A DNA stretch of 64,000 nt from Euphorbia lathyris (Eukaryota > Streptophyta > Magnoliopsida > Malpighiales > Euphorbiaceae). The notes under the pieces were generated by a model that was not told the origin of the DNA, did not search any database, and saw nothing but the letters and a program-made list of their open reading frames with translations. Positions 23,101 through 34,625 of this stretch are shown in pieces. The translations under genes and the position numbers were made by a program. Location: assembly GCF_963576675.1 (NCBI RefSeq), contig NC_088916.1, positions 80,059,501 to 80,123,500 of the forward strand. The letters are read 5' to 3'. Each line of letters starts with the position of its first letter. Positions within the stretch are counted from its first letter, which is position 1.

Positions 23101-23260
23101 GGAGAAAGACAAACACCCAGCTGGAACTCAACCACAGAAACAACATCTTGGTTCCACTTCTGCTGACCCTCCTAGCACTCAACCCCAGCAACAAGAAACA
23201 CTCAAGTCTAGTCAGCAAACTAAGACCAAACCTAACCAAGTGTCTATCAACATTAGGTGA
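20176..23260 (+). pseudogene. Sirevirus 1 ORF3 (so-called env-like protein)
   Basis: About 1,028 codons from ATG 20176 to TGA 23258. The N-terminal 300 residues hold a conserved domain (ASRWFSKSFVEV, NGWTKLFSL, REFYSNL-like, later CKPKGHVGEV and NMPVFLIG) that resembles the 'putative plant transposon protein' domain; the rest is Lys/Pro/Gln/Ser-rich and low complexity, with a helical segment near 22400-22800. I see no signal peptide or transmembrane helix, so 'envelope' is not supported. Broken by a one-base gain in an A-run at 20731-20737, TAA at 21671, TAG at 22055 and TAG near 22069. Function unknown. Confidence 0.85.
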
Positions 23261-23600
23261 TAGATATTTGTAAACTTGTGTACTTGCTGATGACATGTTT
23301 TGTGCTAAATATTATCGTATCTTCATTAAATCATCTGTGTTATCTGTTCATATCGCTCTATGATTGTCAGCTGTGTTGATCTAAATATATGACCTCTCTC
23401 ATATGTATTCTTAACTAAACCTCATTGAACAATGACCTACTCAGCCTACTCTAATATCTGAACTCAACCTTCCGCGTAACTTAACTAAGTAAAGAGAAAA
23501 TGTTCCAAGAACTGACCTAACTCTGAAAACTGACTTTAGACTTACTTGATTAAATCTTGAAATGTTTAAAGTAAAACTAAGTCAGTGGCCCAACCCTTAC

Positions 23601-23697
23601 GGGGGAGTATCTTAAGAAATCAAGGTCAACTATCATGGGGGAGCTCAACATTAAGTTCCTTACTGAATATTTTTGCCAACATCAAAATGGGGGAGTT
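23601..23697 (+). other. Three polypurine tracts of Sirevirus 1
   Basis: GGGGGAG occurs at 23601-23607, 23637-23643 and 23689-23695, the last directly before the 3' LTR. Multiple PPT copies are a known Sirevirus hallmark; the last one primes plus-strand DNA. Confidence 0.9.
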
Positions 23698-25034
23698 TGT
23701 TGAAACACCTTTCCACATGATTTTGATTTGATAAAAATATTCTAACACATTAAATTTAAATGCTTTGATTTATTCACAGTAATGTGTTTGTTCAATGTTG
23801 AGTTATTTGATTTATAAGACATTAAGTTAAGTGGCCCCAAGGCCCATGAAAGAGAGTCAAACCCAAGTCAATGGATCAAAGCCTCACGACCCAAGAAGAC
23901 CAAAACGCAGTCGTACTGAGTAAAACGCAAGCCCAACTTTGAGAAGGATCGAGAAGCATTCGTCTAAATAGCTTCAAGATGAAGCTGCTGAGTTGAGCGA
24001 CAAGAAAGTCAGGTCAGCAGTTGACCTGAACAAACTTAGAGACAAAGTATTTCTACTTTGAGTAAAGCTCAGAAGACGCAGAAAGCTGTCTGGAAGACTT
24101 TACTATAAATGTGGAAACATTCTGTTTTGTTTGACGAAAAGCTGCTGAGCACTGTCGAAGACAGAAGATACAAGAATGTTATTGGCCGAGGACGCTAAGC
24201 ACGTACTGAGTGAAAGTGACAGGAAGCCGTTTCCCTCCAACGGTTATTTCGAAATTCGAAATCACCGGTGCATCAAGTGTCACTATAAATAGGCCACTCA
24301 AACGCTTCATTCGATGCAGATCTTCAATTAAGTCGAAACGCTGACCAATTTGATATTCGAAGTTCTGTGAGAAAAGCAAAGAAAATCTTACACCAATTCC
24401 AATTCTGTGTAAAAGTCTAGAGTGATCTGAATCATCTAAAGTGTCTTAGCAATTGTTGTTTAGGACAAACAAACACTTATCATTTCTAGAAGTATAGAAA
24501 GGAGAAGCTGAGTACTCGGTTATAGTACTCAGCGTTAGTAATAGGAGTGAGTAGAGGAATAGAGGAAGGTACTCTTGTATACTCAGCTTGCTATTGTAAA
24601 AGGTTTGTGCTCTACCTTTAAAGAGCTCAGTAGAGAATTTAAAAAGCTCGGAAGGAACTCCGGGGACTGGATGTAGGCGGAGAGGCCGAACCAGGATACG
24701 TCTGCTGAGTAATATCCTTCTAACCCTTATCTCCTTAAATTATTGCTTGCTATAACACTGCCTAGTTGAAAACCAAAAAGAACATAAGCTGAGTTGAGTG
24801 AACTGAGAAGCTGAGTTCAGGGATAGACTTAAAGTGCTATCTTCTGACTCAAGGTTAGATTCCGACTTAGTCACCTGTTGACTAAGCTTGCATCTAAGAC
24901 TTACTCAGTTCTGCTGTGCTAAAGGACTTTGGAAAGTCTAAGTTCCAGAATATTAGTCAGCCTCACGTGAAATTTTTTAAATAGTTCCTAACCCCCCCTT
25001 GGAACTAATATTATCACGTTACACGGGACCAACA
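23698..25034 (+). repeat. Sirevirus 1 3' LTR
   Basis: 1,337 bp, co-linear with the 5' LTR at about 98% identity by eye. TATAAATA lies at about 24284. It ends GGGACCAACA next to the CTTTG duplicate at 25035, after which the LINE resumes. Confidence 0.95.
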
Positions 25035-25039
25035 CTTTG

Positions 25040-25611
25040 TGGAAAGCTTCAAAGAGGATGCCTTAGCTAGGTCTATTCAGAGGAAAGAGGTCCATCTTTT
25101 AGGCTGGTGTAGGCCTAGCGAAGGCGTGATTAAATTAAACACTGATGGTTCTTGCCTTAAGGATGGGAGAATTGCTGCTGGAGGGGTTCTAAGAGATAAT
25201 GGGGGAGGTTGGGTTTCTGGTTTCTCTCAGAATTTGGGGATGGGTTCTTCCTACTCTGCAGAACTTTGGGGGATCTTGTCTGGCCTTAAGCTAGCTAAAA
25301 ATATGGGGGTGAAAAATCTTCTTGTGGAGTCTGACAACCTTGAAGCTATCAGAATGATCTCAGACAATAACGCTATCTGCTTAAATAGCCAAAATCTAAT
25401 CAAAGGAATTAAGAGATTATGTTCTTCCTTTGATTCTTTTAGCTTCAGCCATATTTATAGGGAGCAAAATCGGGTGGCGGACCGTCTCGCAGCTGAAGGT
25501 CATGCTAGGATGTTGGGGCTCTCTACCTTTTCTTCTCCTCCGGAGTTCATTTCGTCTCTTATCTTGGATGACATGGTGGGAGTCAGCTTTCCCAGGCTGA
25601 TCCCTGGTTAG
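25040..25611 (+). pseudogene. LINE ORF2, RNase H part
   Basis: The rest of LINE ORF2 after the Sirevirus. RNase H fold of the plant L1 type with D36 (NTDGS), E75 (SAELWG), D99 (VESDN) and D148 (NRVADRLA), i.e. all catalytic carboxylates. The domain runs open to TAG at 25609 and closes the LINE coding region. It has no start codon of its own because it is the 3' part of a split ORF. Confidence 0.9.
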
Positions 25612-25656
25612 GCTTTTTTTGTTTGTTTTTTCTTTCCTTTTCTACCAAAAAAGAAC

Positions 25657-27600
25657 TTTAATTTAATAATGTAGAATTTATTAATTAAAAATATTTTAAA
25701 AGTATGAAATAATAAATTTGATATGTAAGTTAACGAGTTGGCGTATGTTTTCGTGTAGTCTTCTTGTCCTTGAATATTGTCTCTAATATTTTAATATTTT
25801 ATTGAGTTTATCTGATATATAATATGTACTATTTTTTTTGGGTAGGGATGTACTGTTTGTTTTTTCAATACTCATTAATTGAATTTTGTTTTAAAAAGAT
25901 AAGTAAATAAATTATAAGTCTTTTTATTTAATGTATGACTCAGTCTCTGCGTCTTTAAAAATAATTATATAAATATTTCGGTTTTTATTTTCATCAAGTT
26001 TTTAATTCTTATTTTTTCGCCAATGGTCAAATTTGCTAAATTACTTTTTACTCTATATTTTAATACTAAAACATTTATTTTTAATATTCTATGTTTTTTC
26101 TTTTTTCCATATAATCACAATTTATTCGGTATCAAGCAATTGATTTATTAATTTTTTTTATATAATTATAAATTTTAATTTAATAATGTAGAATCTATTC
26201 ATTAAAAATATTTTAAAAAGTATCAAAATAGATAAATAATAAATTTGATGTATAAGTTAACGAGTTGGTTCACTCTTTCGTATAGTTTTTTTGTTCTTGA
26301 ATCTTGTCTCTAATATTTTAATATTTTACTGAATTTTATCTGACATATAACATATACCGTTTATACTTTCGAAACTCATTAATTGAATTTAACTTTAAAA
26401 AAGTAAATAAATAAATTATATGTATTTTTATTTAATGTATTATTCAGTCTCTTTATTTTTAAAAATAATTATATAAACTTTCGATTTTTATTTTCATCAA
26501 GTTTTTAATTATTATTTTTTCGCTAATGATCAAATTTGCTAAATTATTTTTTACTTTATATTTTAATAATAAAAAATTTATTTTTAATATTATGTGTTTT
26601 TTCTTTTTTCCACATAATTATAAACTTTAATTTAATAATGTAGAATTTATTAATTAAAAATATTTTAAAAGTATGAAATAATAAATTCGATGTGTACTTT
26701 TCAAAATAAATAAATAAATAAATTCGATGTGTAAGTTAACGAGTTGACTCACGTTTTCGTGTAGTCTTTTTGTTCTTGAATCTTGTCTCTAATATTTTAA
26801 TATTTTATTGAGTTTATCCGATATATAATATGTACTGTTTGTTTTTTTCAAGAATCATTAATTGAATTTGGTTTTAAAAAGATAAGTAAATAAATTATAT
26901 GTCTTTTTATTTAATGTATGACTCAGTCTCTACGTCTTTAAAAATAATTATATAAATCATTCGGTTTTTATTTTCATCAAGTTTTTAATTCTTATTTTTT
27001 CGCCAATGGTCAAATTTGCTAAATTACTTTTTACTCTATATTTTAATACTAAAACATTTATTTTTAATATTCTATGTTTTTTTCTTTTTTCCATATAATC
27101 ACAATTTATTCGGTATCAAGCAATTGATTTATTAATTTTTTATATAACTATAAACTTTAATTTAATAATGTAGAATCTATTCATTAAAAATATTTTAAAA
27201 AGTATCAAAATAGGTAAATAATAAATTCTATGTGCAAGTTAACGAGTTGGCTCACGTTTCCGTGCAATTTTCTTATTCTTGAATCTTGCCTCTAATATTT
27301 TAATGTTTTACTGAGTTTATCTGTCATACAATGTGTACTGTTTGTCCTTTCGAGACTCATTAATTGAATTTGGTTTTTAAAAAGTAAATAAATAATCTAT
27401 GTTTTTATTTAATGTATGTTTTTAAAAATAATTATAGAATCTTTCAGTTTTATTTTCGTCAAGTTTTTTATTCTTATTTTTTCGCCAATGGTCAAATTTA
27501 CTAAATTAATTTTTACTCTATATTTTAATAATAAAATATTTATTAATAATATTCAATGTTTTTTTCCACATAATCACAATTTCTTTGGTATCAAGTTATA
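25657..27600. repeat. AT-rich tandem array (about four units)
   Basis: Units start near 25657, 26161, 26614 and 27143, giving spacings of about 505, 453, 529 and 457 bp. Each contains 'taataatgtagaat', 'gtaagttaacgagttg', 'cattaattgaattt' and 'tttttcgccaatggtcaaat'. The length difference comes from a block with 'tcggtatcaagcaattgatt' that some units lack. With 7453-7909 and 1-195 this makes at least five units before the MULE and LINE inserted. Non-coding. Confidence 0.88.
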
Positions 27601-27835
27601 GACCTGCAATAACATATCACATTGTCAAAGTACAACTAAGAACTGCATATGCATGACAAATTGAAAAACTAAATATCAATACATACCTTCAAGTAAGTCT
27701 CTACAAAGTAGCACTCTATTACAAATTTTGGTCTATAATAACGCACGTTGTGATCCATTCTCATCCAAAGCGATGGGAAAAGGCGTTGTTGTGAAAACGT
27801 AAAATGTACCATCCTTAAATCTGTAATGTATAGAT
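27601..27835. other. Unassigned AT-rich sequence
   Basis: Single-copy within the window, with no ORF, repeat or element end that I can recognise. It joins the tandem array to a degenerate LTR. Confidence 0.5.
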
Positions 27836-28975
27836 GCATTACACTTCCATATATGTTCATAATTAGTTTTAGTAAATTTTAATTTCATTTCATGTTTAAA
27901 ACAAGTTTCATATGTATAATGCGACTAAAGTGCGGTTAGGAGGTGACTAGTGAGGTATTAAGTCTTAATGAGTGGTTAGTGAGGGATGATTAAGTTAGAA
28001 TGTGAATGAATGAAAAGAACATAAAGTTAAGGGGTTAAAATAGGATTATAAATTAGATGAAGGGCTCAAATGAAGCTTTAGGAGGCATCCCCACGAAGGA
28101 TGATTTGTCATGCATGCAAAGATAAGAAAATAAATATCAATTTAAATGTAAGTTTCTCTCTCTCTCTTACACATACCAAAATCATCACCATTATAACACC
28201 AAAACCTTCCATCTTCATCATTTAACAACCTCAAATCAAATCTCTTTCTTCCTCCATCATTTTCATAGCAAACAAGTGAAACAAGTAAGCACAGTCGATG
28301 AAAGATATAAATTGAAGGTTTGTGGGCTATTTTGACATCCCTTTACTTATTAGGTTAGAGCTTATTAAATGCAAGGTTATTGTGATAATATAGTACAATA
28401 GTTAGTTATTGTGGGTTTTTTAGTTTTAGTGTTGTTAAATTTGATTATGGGTGGCTTAATTGAAAAGGGTCTGAGTTGTGCCCTAAATATAAATTCTGAA
28501 ATAGCTTTTCATCCATATTATGTCATATTTTTAATCTAGTTGGATTGAGAATTTTGGAAAAAAAATATACATATAGAAGTCATCTAGCTCTCTATAAAAT
28601 TGGGTACTTTAATTCAAAATACAGACCGAGTAAACTTGGTTGGGGCATGACTGTCTCGAAATTGAATTGCATGTAAGGCAACACTATTGAGATAGCTTTC
28701 TAAGGACCTCAAGGTACGAATTAGATGTCATTTATGAAGAGATATTTGTTCCTATTTATCTTTAGTGTATGTATGTAAAAGTGTTTGTGTAGACATTATG
28801 TAAAGTATGAGTTATGATGAGTTTATTGTATTTGGGACAAAGCTGAATAGTCTGTTTCTTGCTGAAAATGGAACAAGATTATTTTCTATACTAGTATAAA
28901 TAATGTGAAATATGATATAAATGTAAATTTTGGACATTTTATATAAAAAAAAGGTGTATAGTTTCAATAGGAAAA
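27836..28975. mobile_element. Degenerate LTR related to 3758-6027
   Basis: Blocks match the solo LTR at 3758-6027 in the same order, for example 'gtctgtttcttg' with the following G/A-rich stretch, 'catgactg.ctcgaaattgaat', and 'aacttgaaggtt'-like sequence. Identity is clearly lower than between the other LTR pairs here, and the right half is missing. It is an old, truncated copy with no visible TSD. Confidence 0.65.
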
Positions 28976-29198
28976 TGTAACATCCCTAAAATCCTAATAG
29001 ATTGATATCTCCAGTTATCGACTTAATACATCATTTGCCTCCTGAGCTTGTCCAAAATAGTTGATTGGCCCCCTGAATTTTCAAAGTGTCTCGATAGCCC
29101 ACTGAACTTGCATAAAATGTTCAGTTAGCCCCATGAACTTGCATAAAATGTAATCAATTAATCATTCAGTTATAAAAAAGTAAGTCAAATGCGGAAGA
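28976..29198. repeat. LTR-start fragment and short repeated motif
   Basis: TGTAACATCCCTAAA at 28976 equals the first bases of the 3758 LTR and breaks off after about 30 bp. Next comes a stretch with three or four imperfect copies of 'ccctgaacttgcataaaatg'. I cannot assign the latter. Sirevirus 2 starts right after, at 29199. Confidence 0.5.
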
Positions 29199-30538
29199 TG
29201 TTGAAACACCTTTCCACATGATTTTGATTTGACAAAATTATTTAAGTGATGATAAAAATATTCGTGATGATAAAAATATTCTAACACATTAAATTTAAAT
29301 GCTTTGATTTATTACACTAATATGTTTGTTCAATGTTGAGTTTAATTGTTTATAAGACATTGAGATTAAAAAGCCCAAAGGCCCATAAAGTGGAAGTCAA
29401 GCCCAAATCAACACATCAAGACCATTCGGCCCAAGAGTTCAAAACGAAGCCGTATCAAGCAAAACGACGACTCAGCAAGAGAAGGATCAAGAAGCCTTCG
29501 GGGCAAAAGCTTCAAGTGGAAGCTGCTGAGTTGGACGACAATGCAGTCTGGACAGCGGCAGACAATGTTCAACTTCTAGACAAAGTATTTCCACTTTGGG
29601 AAAAGTTCAGAAGGCGCAGGAAGCTGTCTCGTGGACTTTTCCTTAAATGTCGAAACATTCTGCCGAAGACTGACGAAGACAGAAGATGCAAGAATCCTAT
29701 TGGCCAACGACGCTGAGCACGCCCAGAGTGACAACGACAGGAAGCCGTTTCCCTCCAACGGCTATTTCGAAATTCGAAATAACCAGGTGCCTCAAGTGTC
29801 ACTATATAAAGGCCATCCATTTGCTTCAATCGAGGCAGACCTTCAACTAGTCAAAATGCTGACCAAATTCATACTTGAAGTTTCTGTGAGAAAAGCAAAG
29901 CAAATACCTTACACCAATTCTTAATCTTTGTGTAAAAGTCTAGAGTGATTTCCAATCATCTAAAGTGTCTTAGCAATCGTTGTTTAGGACAAACACTTTA
30001 TCATTTCTAGAAGAATAGAAAGGAGAGACTGAGTACTCGGTTATAGTACTCAGTGTAGATATAGGAGTGAGTAGAGGTATAGAGGAAGGTACTCTTGTTA
30101 TACTTAGCTTCTATCTGTAAAAGGTTTCATGCTCTACCTTTAAAGAGCTCAGTAGAGAATTCAAAAAGCTCGGAACGAGTTTCGGGGACTGGACGTAGGC
30201 GGAGAGGCCGAACCAGGATAAGTCTGCTGAGTAATATCTTTCTAACCCTTAAACTCCTTTAATTTATATTGCTTGCTATAAAACAGACTAAGTAAAGAAC
30301 TCACGCTGAGTTAAGTTTACTAAGAAGCTGAGTTCAGGAATAGACTCTAAGTGCTATTTCCTAACTCAAGTAAAGAAGCAGACTTAGTCACAAGTTGACT
30401 GAGCTTGTGTCTTGAATCTACTTAGTGATGCTGTGTAAATCTTTTCATAAGAAAAGAAGTCAGCCTCAACGGACAAATTTTTAAATAGTTCCTATCCCCC
30501 CCCTTGGAACTAACTTGTCACGTTATAAGGGACCAACA
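29199..30538 (+). repeat. Sirevirus 2 5' LTR
   Basis: 1,340 bp, TGTTGAAACACC...GGGACCAACA. It has a short extra duplication of 'gtgatgataaaaatattc' near 29250-29280 compared with copy 1. TATATAAA at 29803-29810 is preceded by the TTTCGAAATTCGAAA palindrome at 29765-29779, as in copy 1. Confidence 0.93.
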
Positions 30539-30540
30539 AG

Positions 30541-30552
30541 TGGTATCAGAGC
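30541..30552 (+). other. Primer binding site of Sirevirus 2
   Basis: TGGTATCAGAGC, initiator tRNA-Met type, two bases after the LTR. Confidence 0.95.
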
Positions 30553-30600
30553 TAAAAAGCTCATTGTGCAAGGTTTAACTACCTTGAGCTGATCCCCACT

Positions 30601-32343
30601 ATGGCTGAGAACAGCACTCGGTTTCTCCCAGGAAATCTGACAACTCAGATTTTGCCTGAGGGTCTATCCATAACTCGGCCTCCTCTATTCTTCGGGTCTA
30701 ACTATACCTTTTGGAAGAATAGAATGAAAAATTTCATTCAGGCAACAAATATGAGTGCATGGCTATCTATAGTCCAAGGCCCATTTGTTCCTGTTGAAAC
30801 TATTGATGGCCAAACGGTTGTCAAAGCTGAGACTAGATGGACAGAGGATGATCTCAAGAAGCTACAAAATCATGCTTCGGCTATAAACATGCTTCACTGT
30901 GCTTTAGATGCTGCAGAATACAACAAGATTTCAGGTTGTGAGTCAGCGCAGGAGATCTGGAAGAAGCTGGAGGTCATCTATGAAGGAACCAACAAGGTGA
31001 AGGAATCCAAGGTCAACCAGCACATGAGGTTGTACGAGCTGTTTGAAATGAATGATGATGAAGGAATCTCTGACATGAACGCAAGGTTCACAAACATCAT
31101 CAACGAGCTCAAGAGACTTGGAAAGATCTTCACCGAGGAAGAGTAAGTCAAGAAGATTCTTAGGAGTCTTCCTAAAAGCTGGCAAGCAAAGAAAACTGCT
31201 GTTGAGGAAGCTCAAGACTTAACCACCTACAAGTATGATGAACTCATTGGCTCGCTGCTGACCCACGAGATATCAATGAAGAACTTCGAGGTGAAGGAGA
31301 AGTCTGAAGACAAGAAGCAAAAGTCTCTTGTCATGAAAGCTGACTCCACTGATGGGAGCTCAACAGACGATGAAGAAATGGCTATGTTCACTAGAAAGAT
31401 GAAGAGGCTGTTCAGAAAGAATGACAAATATTCTAAGAAGCCTTACAAGAAGTTTGATAAGTACAAAGCTGAGTCCAGCGACAGCAAGTACAAGAAGGAT
31501 AGCTCAAAGCCTATTACATGCTTTGAATGTCATCAAACTGGCCATATCAAGTCAAGTTGTCCCACGCTGAGGAAAGAAAGAAAGAACAGCAAGAAGGCAA
31601 TGGTGGCAACTTGGAGCGACAGTGATGAGTCTTCATCATCAGAAGCTGATGCCACTGAGTCAGCAAAGATTTGTTTCATGGCTGACGAATTTGCTGAGCC
31701 ATGTGTTTCTGAGCATGCTGGCCCCTCCATTGCATCTAACGATGAGGAACACTCAACTGAGGTAATGTCACTACCCTTGCTCAGAAATGAAATGGTTAAT
31801 GCACTGAGTGACCTCTACACACTTGTCAAAAAGTGTAATAAAAAGGTTAGAGCACTCAGCAGGCGATGTGACGAGGTTGAGGAGGTCAAACTGAGTGACC
31901 TTCGATATATTCTCTAGGACACTTCAATTTTGCATAGTAATGTAGAAATTATGCAAAAGTTTATCTCTGAGGTCCAATCAGATTCTAAGAAACTGAGAAA
32001 GGATGTCACATCAATTTAGAACCAACTTAAGGTTCCGAATAAAAGAAATATTCCTCTGAACACTGTGTACCGAAGTACTAGTCAGCAGAGATGGAATCCT
32101 CAGCGGAATGTCCAGTGTGACTTCTGTGGGAAGAAAGGACACACCACAAAGGTGTGCTGGCACGCTCAGCACTGGGGTGCTGACCAGTCAGTGAGACATA
32201 CTAAACGGAAGGTCAGCTGTGACTTCTGTGGAAAGAATGGACACACTGTCCAAGTATGTCGTCATAAAATGAAATATGATGCTTTACCTGTTGAACCTAA
32301 CAAGCAAGGACCCAAAAAGAATTGGGTACCTAAAAGCAACTAG
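30601..32343 (+). pseudogene. gag: Sirevirus 2 gag
   Basis: ATG at 30601. Same layout as copy 1: UBN2-like capsid, CFECHQTGHIKSSC, then CDFCGKKGHTTKVC and CDFCGKNGHTVQVC. In-frame stops at 31147 (TAA for a Gln codon), 31915 (TAG) and 32018 (TAG). The natural end is TAG at 32341. The pol frame overlaps the end by a few codons in the -1 register, as in copy 1. Confidence 0.9.
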
Positions 32344-32348
32344 CTATA

Positions 32349-33363
32349 TTGCAGGTAAGCCTGAGGTGTGCTGAGAAGCCAAAGATGTGGTACATTGATA
32401 GCGCATGCTCGAGGCATATGATTGGTGATGAAACTCAGTTCATCACGTTTGTGCGTAAACGAGGAGGAAGTGTAAGTTTTGGAGACAACAAGAAGGGTAA
32501 GATAGTAGGGTCAGGAACCATTGGTGGTAATCCTACTATTGAGTCAGTCTCCCTATTCAGCGGACTCAAATATAACTTACTCAGCGTAGCTCAGCTATGT
32601 GACAATGGGAGAAAAGTTATATTTGATGACATTGGATGTAAAATATTCGAGGGTAAAACAAATGAGTTAATTTTAACTGCCCCTCGTATTGATAATGTCT
32701 TTATGCTGAACTTAAAAAAGAAGTTTTCAAAAACTGTATGCTTAGTGTCAAAGGAAGAAAATTCCTGGCTATGGCACATGAGACTTGGTCATGTAAGCAT
32801 GGACCTCCTGGCCAAATTAGCAAGAAAGCAATTGGTTAAGGGACTGCTAGAACTTAAGTTTGAAAAAGATCAATTATGCCACGCTTGCCAAGTTGGAAAA
32901 CAAACCAAACAATCTTTTCATAGTAAAAACATTGTCTCAACTAAGCGTCCATTAGAGTTACTACACTTGGATCTCTTCGGTCTAATCCAGCCGCTGAGCT
33001 TGGGTGGAAGAAGATTTTCCTTGGTCATTGTAGATGACTTTTCTCGGTACACTTGGATCATCTTGCTGAGTAGCAAGGATGAAACCTTTGAGACATTTTC
33101 AAATTTAGTAAGAAAACTTGAAAATGATAAAGACCTTAAGTTAGCTCACATCCGAAGTGATAATGATGGAGAATTCAAGAACCAACAGTTTGTTGAATTC
33201 TGTGAAACCAACGGCATTGACCATAATTTCTCTGCTCCTAGAACGCCTCAACAAAATGGGGTTGTTGAAAGGAAAAACAGAACATTGGTTGAAATACCCA
33301 GGACAATGTTGAGTGAGCATAGGCTTCCAAAGTACTTTTAGGGAGAAGCTGTCAACACAGCGT
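32349..33363 (+). pseudogene. pol: Sirevirus 2 pol, 5' part (protease and integrase core)
   Basis: Open from 32349 to TAG at 33339. Contains WYIDSACSRHM (protease), LWHMRLGH and CHACQVGK (integrase zinc region), LHLDLFG, and VERKN; the second catalytic block reads SDNDGEF where copy 1 has SDNGGEF. The TAG sits at the same Trp codon as in copy 1 (YF*GEAV). The Tat element is inserted 20 bp further on, with AGCGT (33359-33363) as TSD. The 210 bp at 33154-33363 occur again at 54657-54866. Confidence 0.9.
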
Positions 33364-34349
33364 TGTTAGACGAGGTGCCGCGGCCTAATCTCCCGGGTGG
33401 ATGATGCGCTCTCACCTAACTCGAGATGAGAACTCACTAAGGGATAAGTGTACCCCGTCGTTATCAAGTAATAAATTTCTGGTTTAAGTCCAGGTTATCG
33501 TCCACAGGATTTATTTCTGCAAGTATCAAGCTACTCGGTCTCGGATGTTATCTAGGCTTAGGGGGTTTTGAGTTTGGTTTGTTTAATTAATCTACTCCTA
33601 GGTTGAATTATACTAATCCTAGCTAAGTTATCTAATTCTAACTAAATTATCTAAGTTATTCTACGCCTAACTAAGTTACTCTACCCCTAATTGATCTTTC
33701 ATTAATGAAACTATTCGAAGGAACATGGTATGAACGATAATAATAAAGATAGATTATCAAGTCTATTGAATAAAAACCTAACCTGAGTCACTTGTATTCA
33801 AGGCGATTAACCCTACTTACCCTCCTGAGGTTCCTAGCGCGTGATTCCCTAAGGCCAAAACTAGGTCTAAGGCTCAGTAAATTGGCGCTTAATCAACTAA
33901 GAGGTCGTCAATCTCCTAGGCTCTGACTAGGTCAGATTCAGCTCGCAATATGTGCCTACTAGATTTTGGGGCTTTTGAATGAGTTAAACCAATTGAATAA
34001 AGCGTAAGACAGAGATTAGACAAATAATCATAGAACGAAACAAGAGCTAAATTATTATTAAAGGCGAAGATAATTGTCACAAGATACAATAAGTCAAGTT
34101 CGGCAACTGTATCAAAGAGTACAAATAAGGAAAGATAAAAGGAGATACAAAAATCCCTTTCAGGGAACCTGTTTACTCTGCAGCCGGCGACTTAATCTTA
34201 AGGACGGACCTTGGTAATTCCTCGGTAGAAAGCTTTGAAGGAGCTTCAATGGAGGTTGAGGAAGATGGAGAAGATGGAGAGGAATTACAAGGGGAAAGCT
34301 AAAATAATTTACAAAAACGAAAGATGTCTAAATTACAATGGAAAAATCC

Positions 34350-34358
34350 TATTTATAG
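34350..34358 (-). promoter_or_regulatory. TATA box of the TR-GAG LTR
   Basis: TATAAATAG on the minus strand. The same box is at 39353-39361 (minus) and at 60958-60966 (plus) in the solo LTR. In each LTR the GC-rich palindromic array begins about 116 bp upstream of it. Confidence 0.7.
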
Positions 34359-34473
34359 ACGAGTCTCGGCCCTCTTTTTGACCTATTTTCGTGTCCTCAT
34401 TGATGTAGGAAGTCGTGGGGTCCATCGTGGCTTCGTGGGGGCGGAATTGGTCTTTTTGACCAATTCCCGCAGG

Positions 34474-34625
34474 TCTGCTCGGCGAGCAGGGCGAGCTGCT
34501 CGGCGAGCAGGGCTGCTCGCGACGAGCAGCGCCCTGCTCGGCGAGCAGGCACAGTGCCTGGGCAATGCCTGGGCTGCTCGCCGAGCAGCGCCCGGGCTGC
34601 GCGCCGATGCTCAATTCGCCGAGCG
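34474..34625. repeat. GC-rich palindromic array in the TR-GAG LTR
   Basis: About nine CTGCTCG..CGAGCAG half-palindromes in 150 bp of very GC-rich DNA, within otherwise AT-rich sequence. The right LTR carries a rearranged version (39476-39655) and the solo LTR another (60650-60842), so the array changes length and order between copies while its position relative to the TATA box is kept. Confidence 0.85.

Larger units (their letters stand above)
13477..25034 (+). mobile_element. Sirevirus-like Ty1/copia element, copy 1 (complete, 11,558 bp)
   Basis: LTRs of equal length (13477-14813 and 23698-25034) begin TGTTGAAACACC and end GGGACCAACA, flanked by CTTTG at 13472-13476 and 25035-25039. Order: LTR, iMet PBS, gag, protease-integrase-RT-RNase H, a long extra ORF3, several polypurine tracts, LTR. 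Ty1/copia domain order plus the extra 3' ORF and repeated PPTs is diagnostic of the Sirevirus (SIRE/Maximus) lineage. The two LTRs differ at roughly 25 positions by eye (about 2%), mostly transitions. All three coding regions carry stops, so it would need help in trans. Confidence 0.93.
7910..25656 (+). mobile_element. L1-type LINE, near full length, split by Sirevirus 1
   Basis: Its own sequence is about 6.18 kb once the 11,558-bp Sirevirus and one CTTTG duplicate are removed, which is normal for a plant L1. It starts GAGATCG-AGTC-CGATCTC, a small inverted repeat, in a GC-rich 5' region. ORF1 and ORF2 follow, and it ends after the ORF2 stop in a T/C-rich tail and 'ccaaaaaagaac', where the AT repeat resumes at 'tttaatttaataatg'. 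The empty site ('ataaactttaattt', near 26620) shows insertion between 'aaac' and 'tttaa', so any TSD is only about 3-4 bp, short for L1. ORF2 is damaged, so it is not autonomous. Confidence 0.9.
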
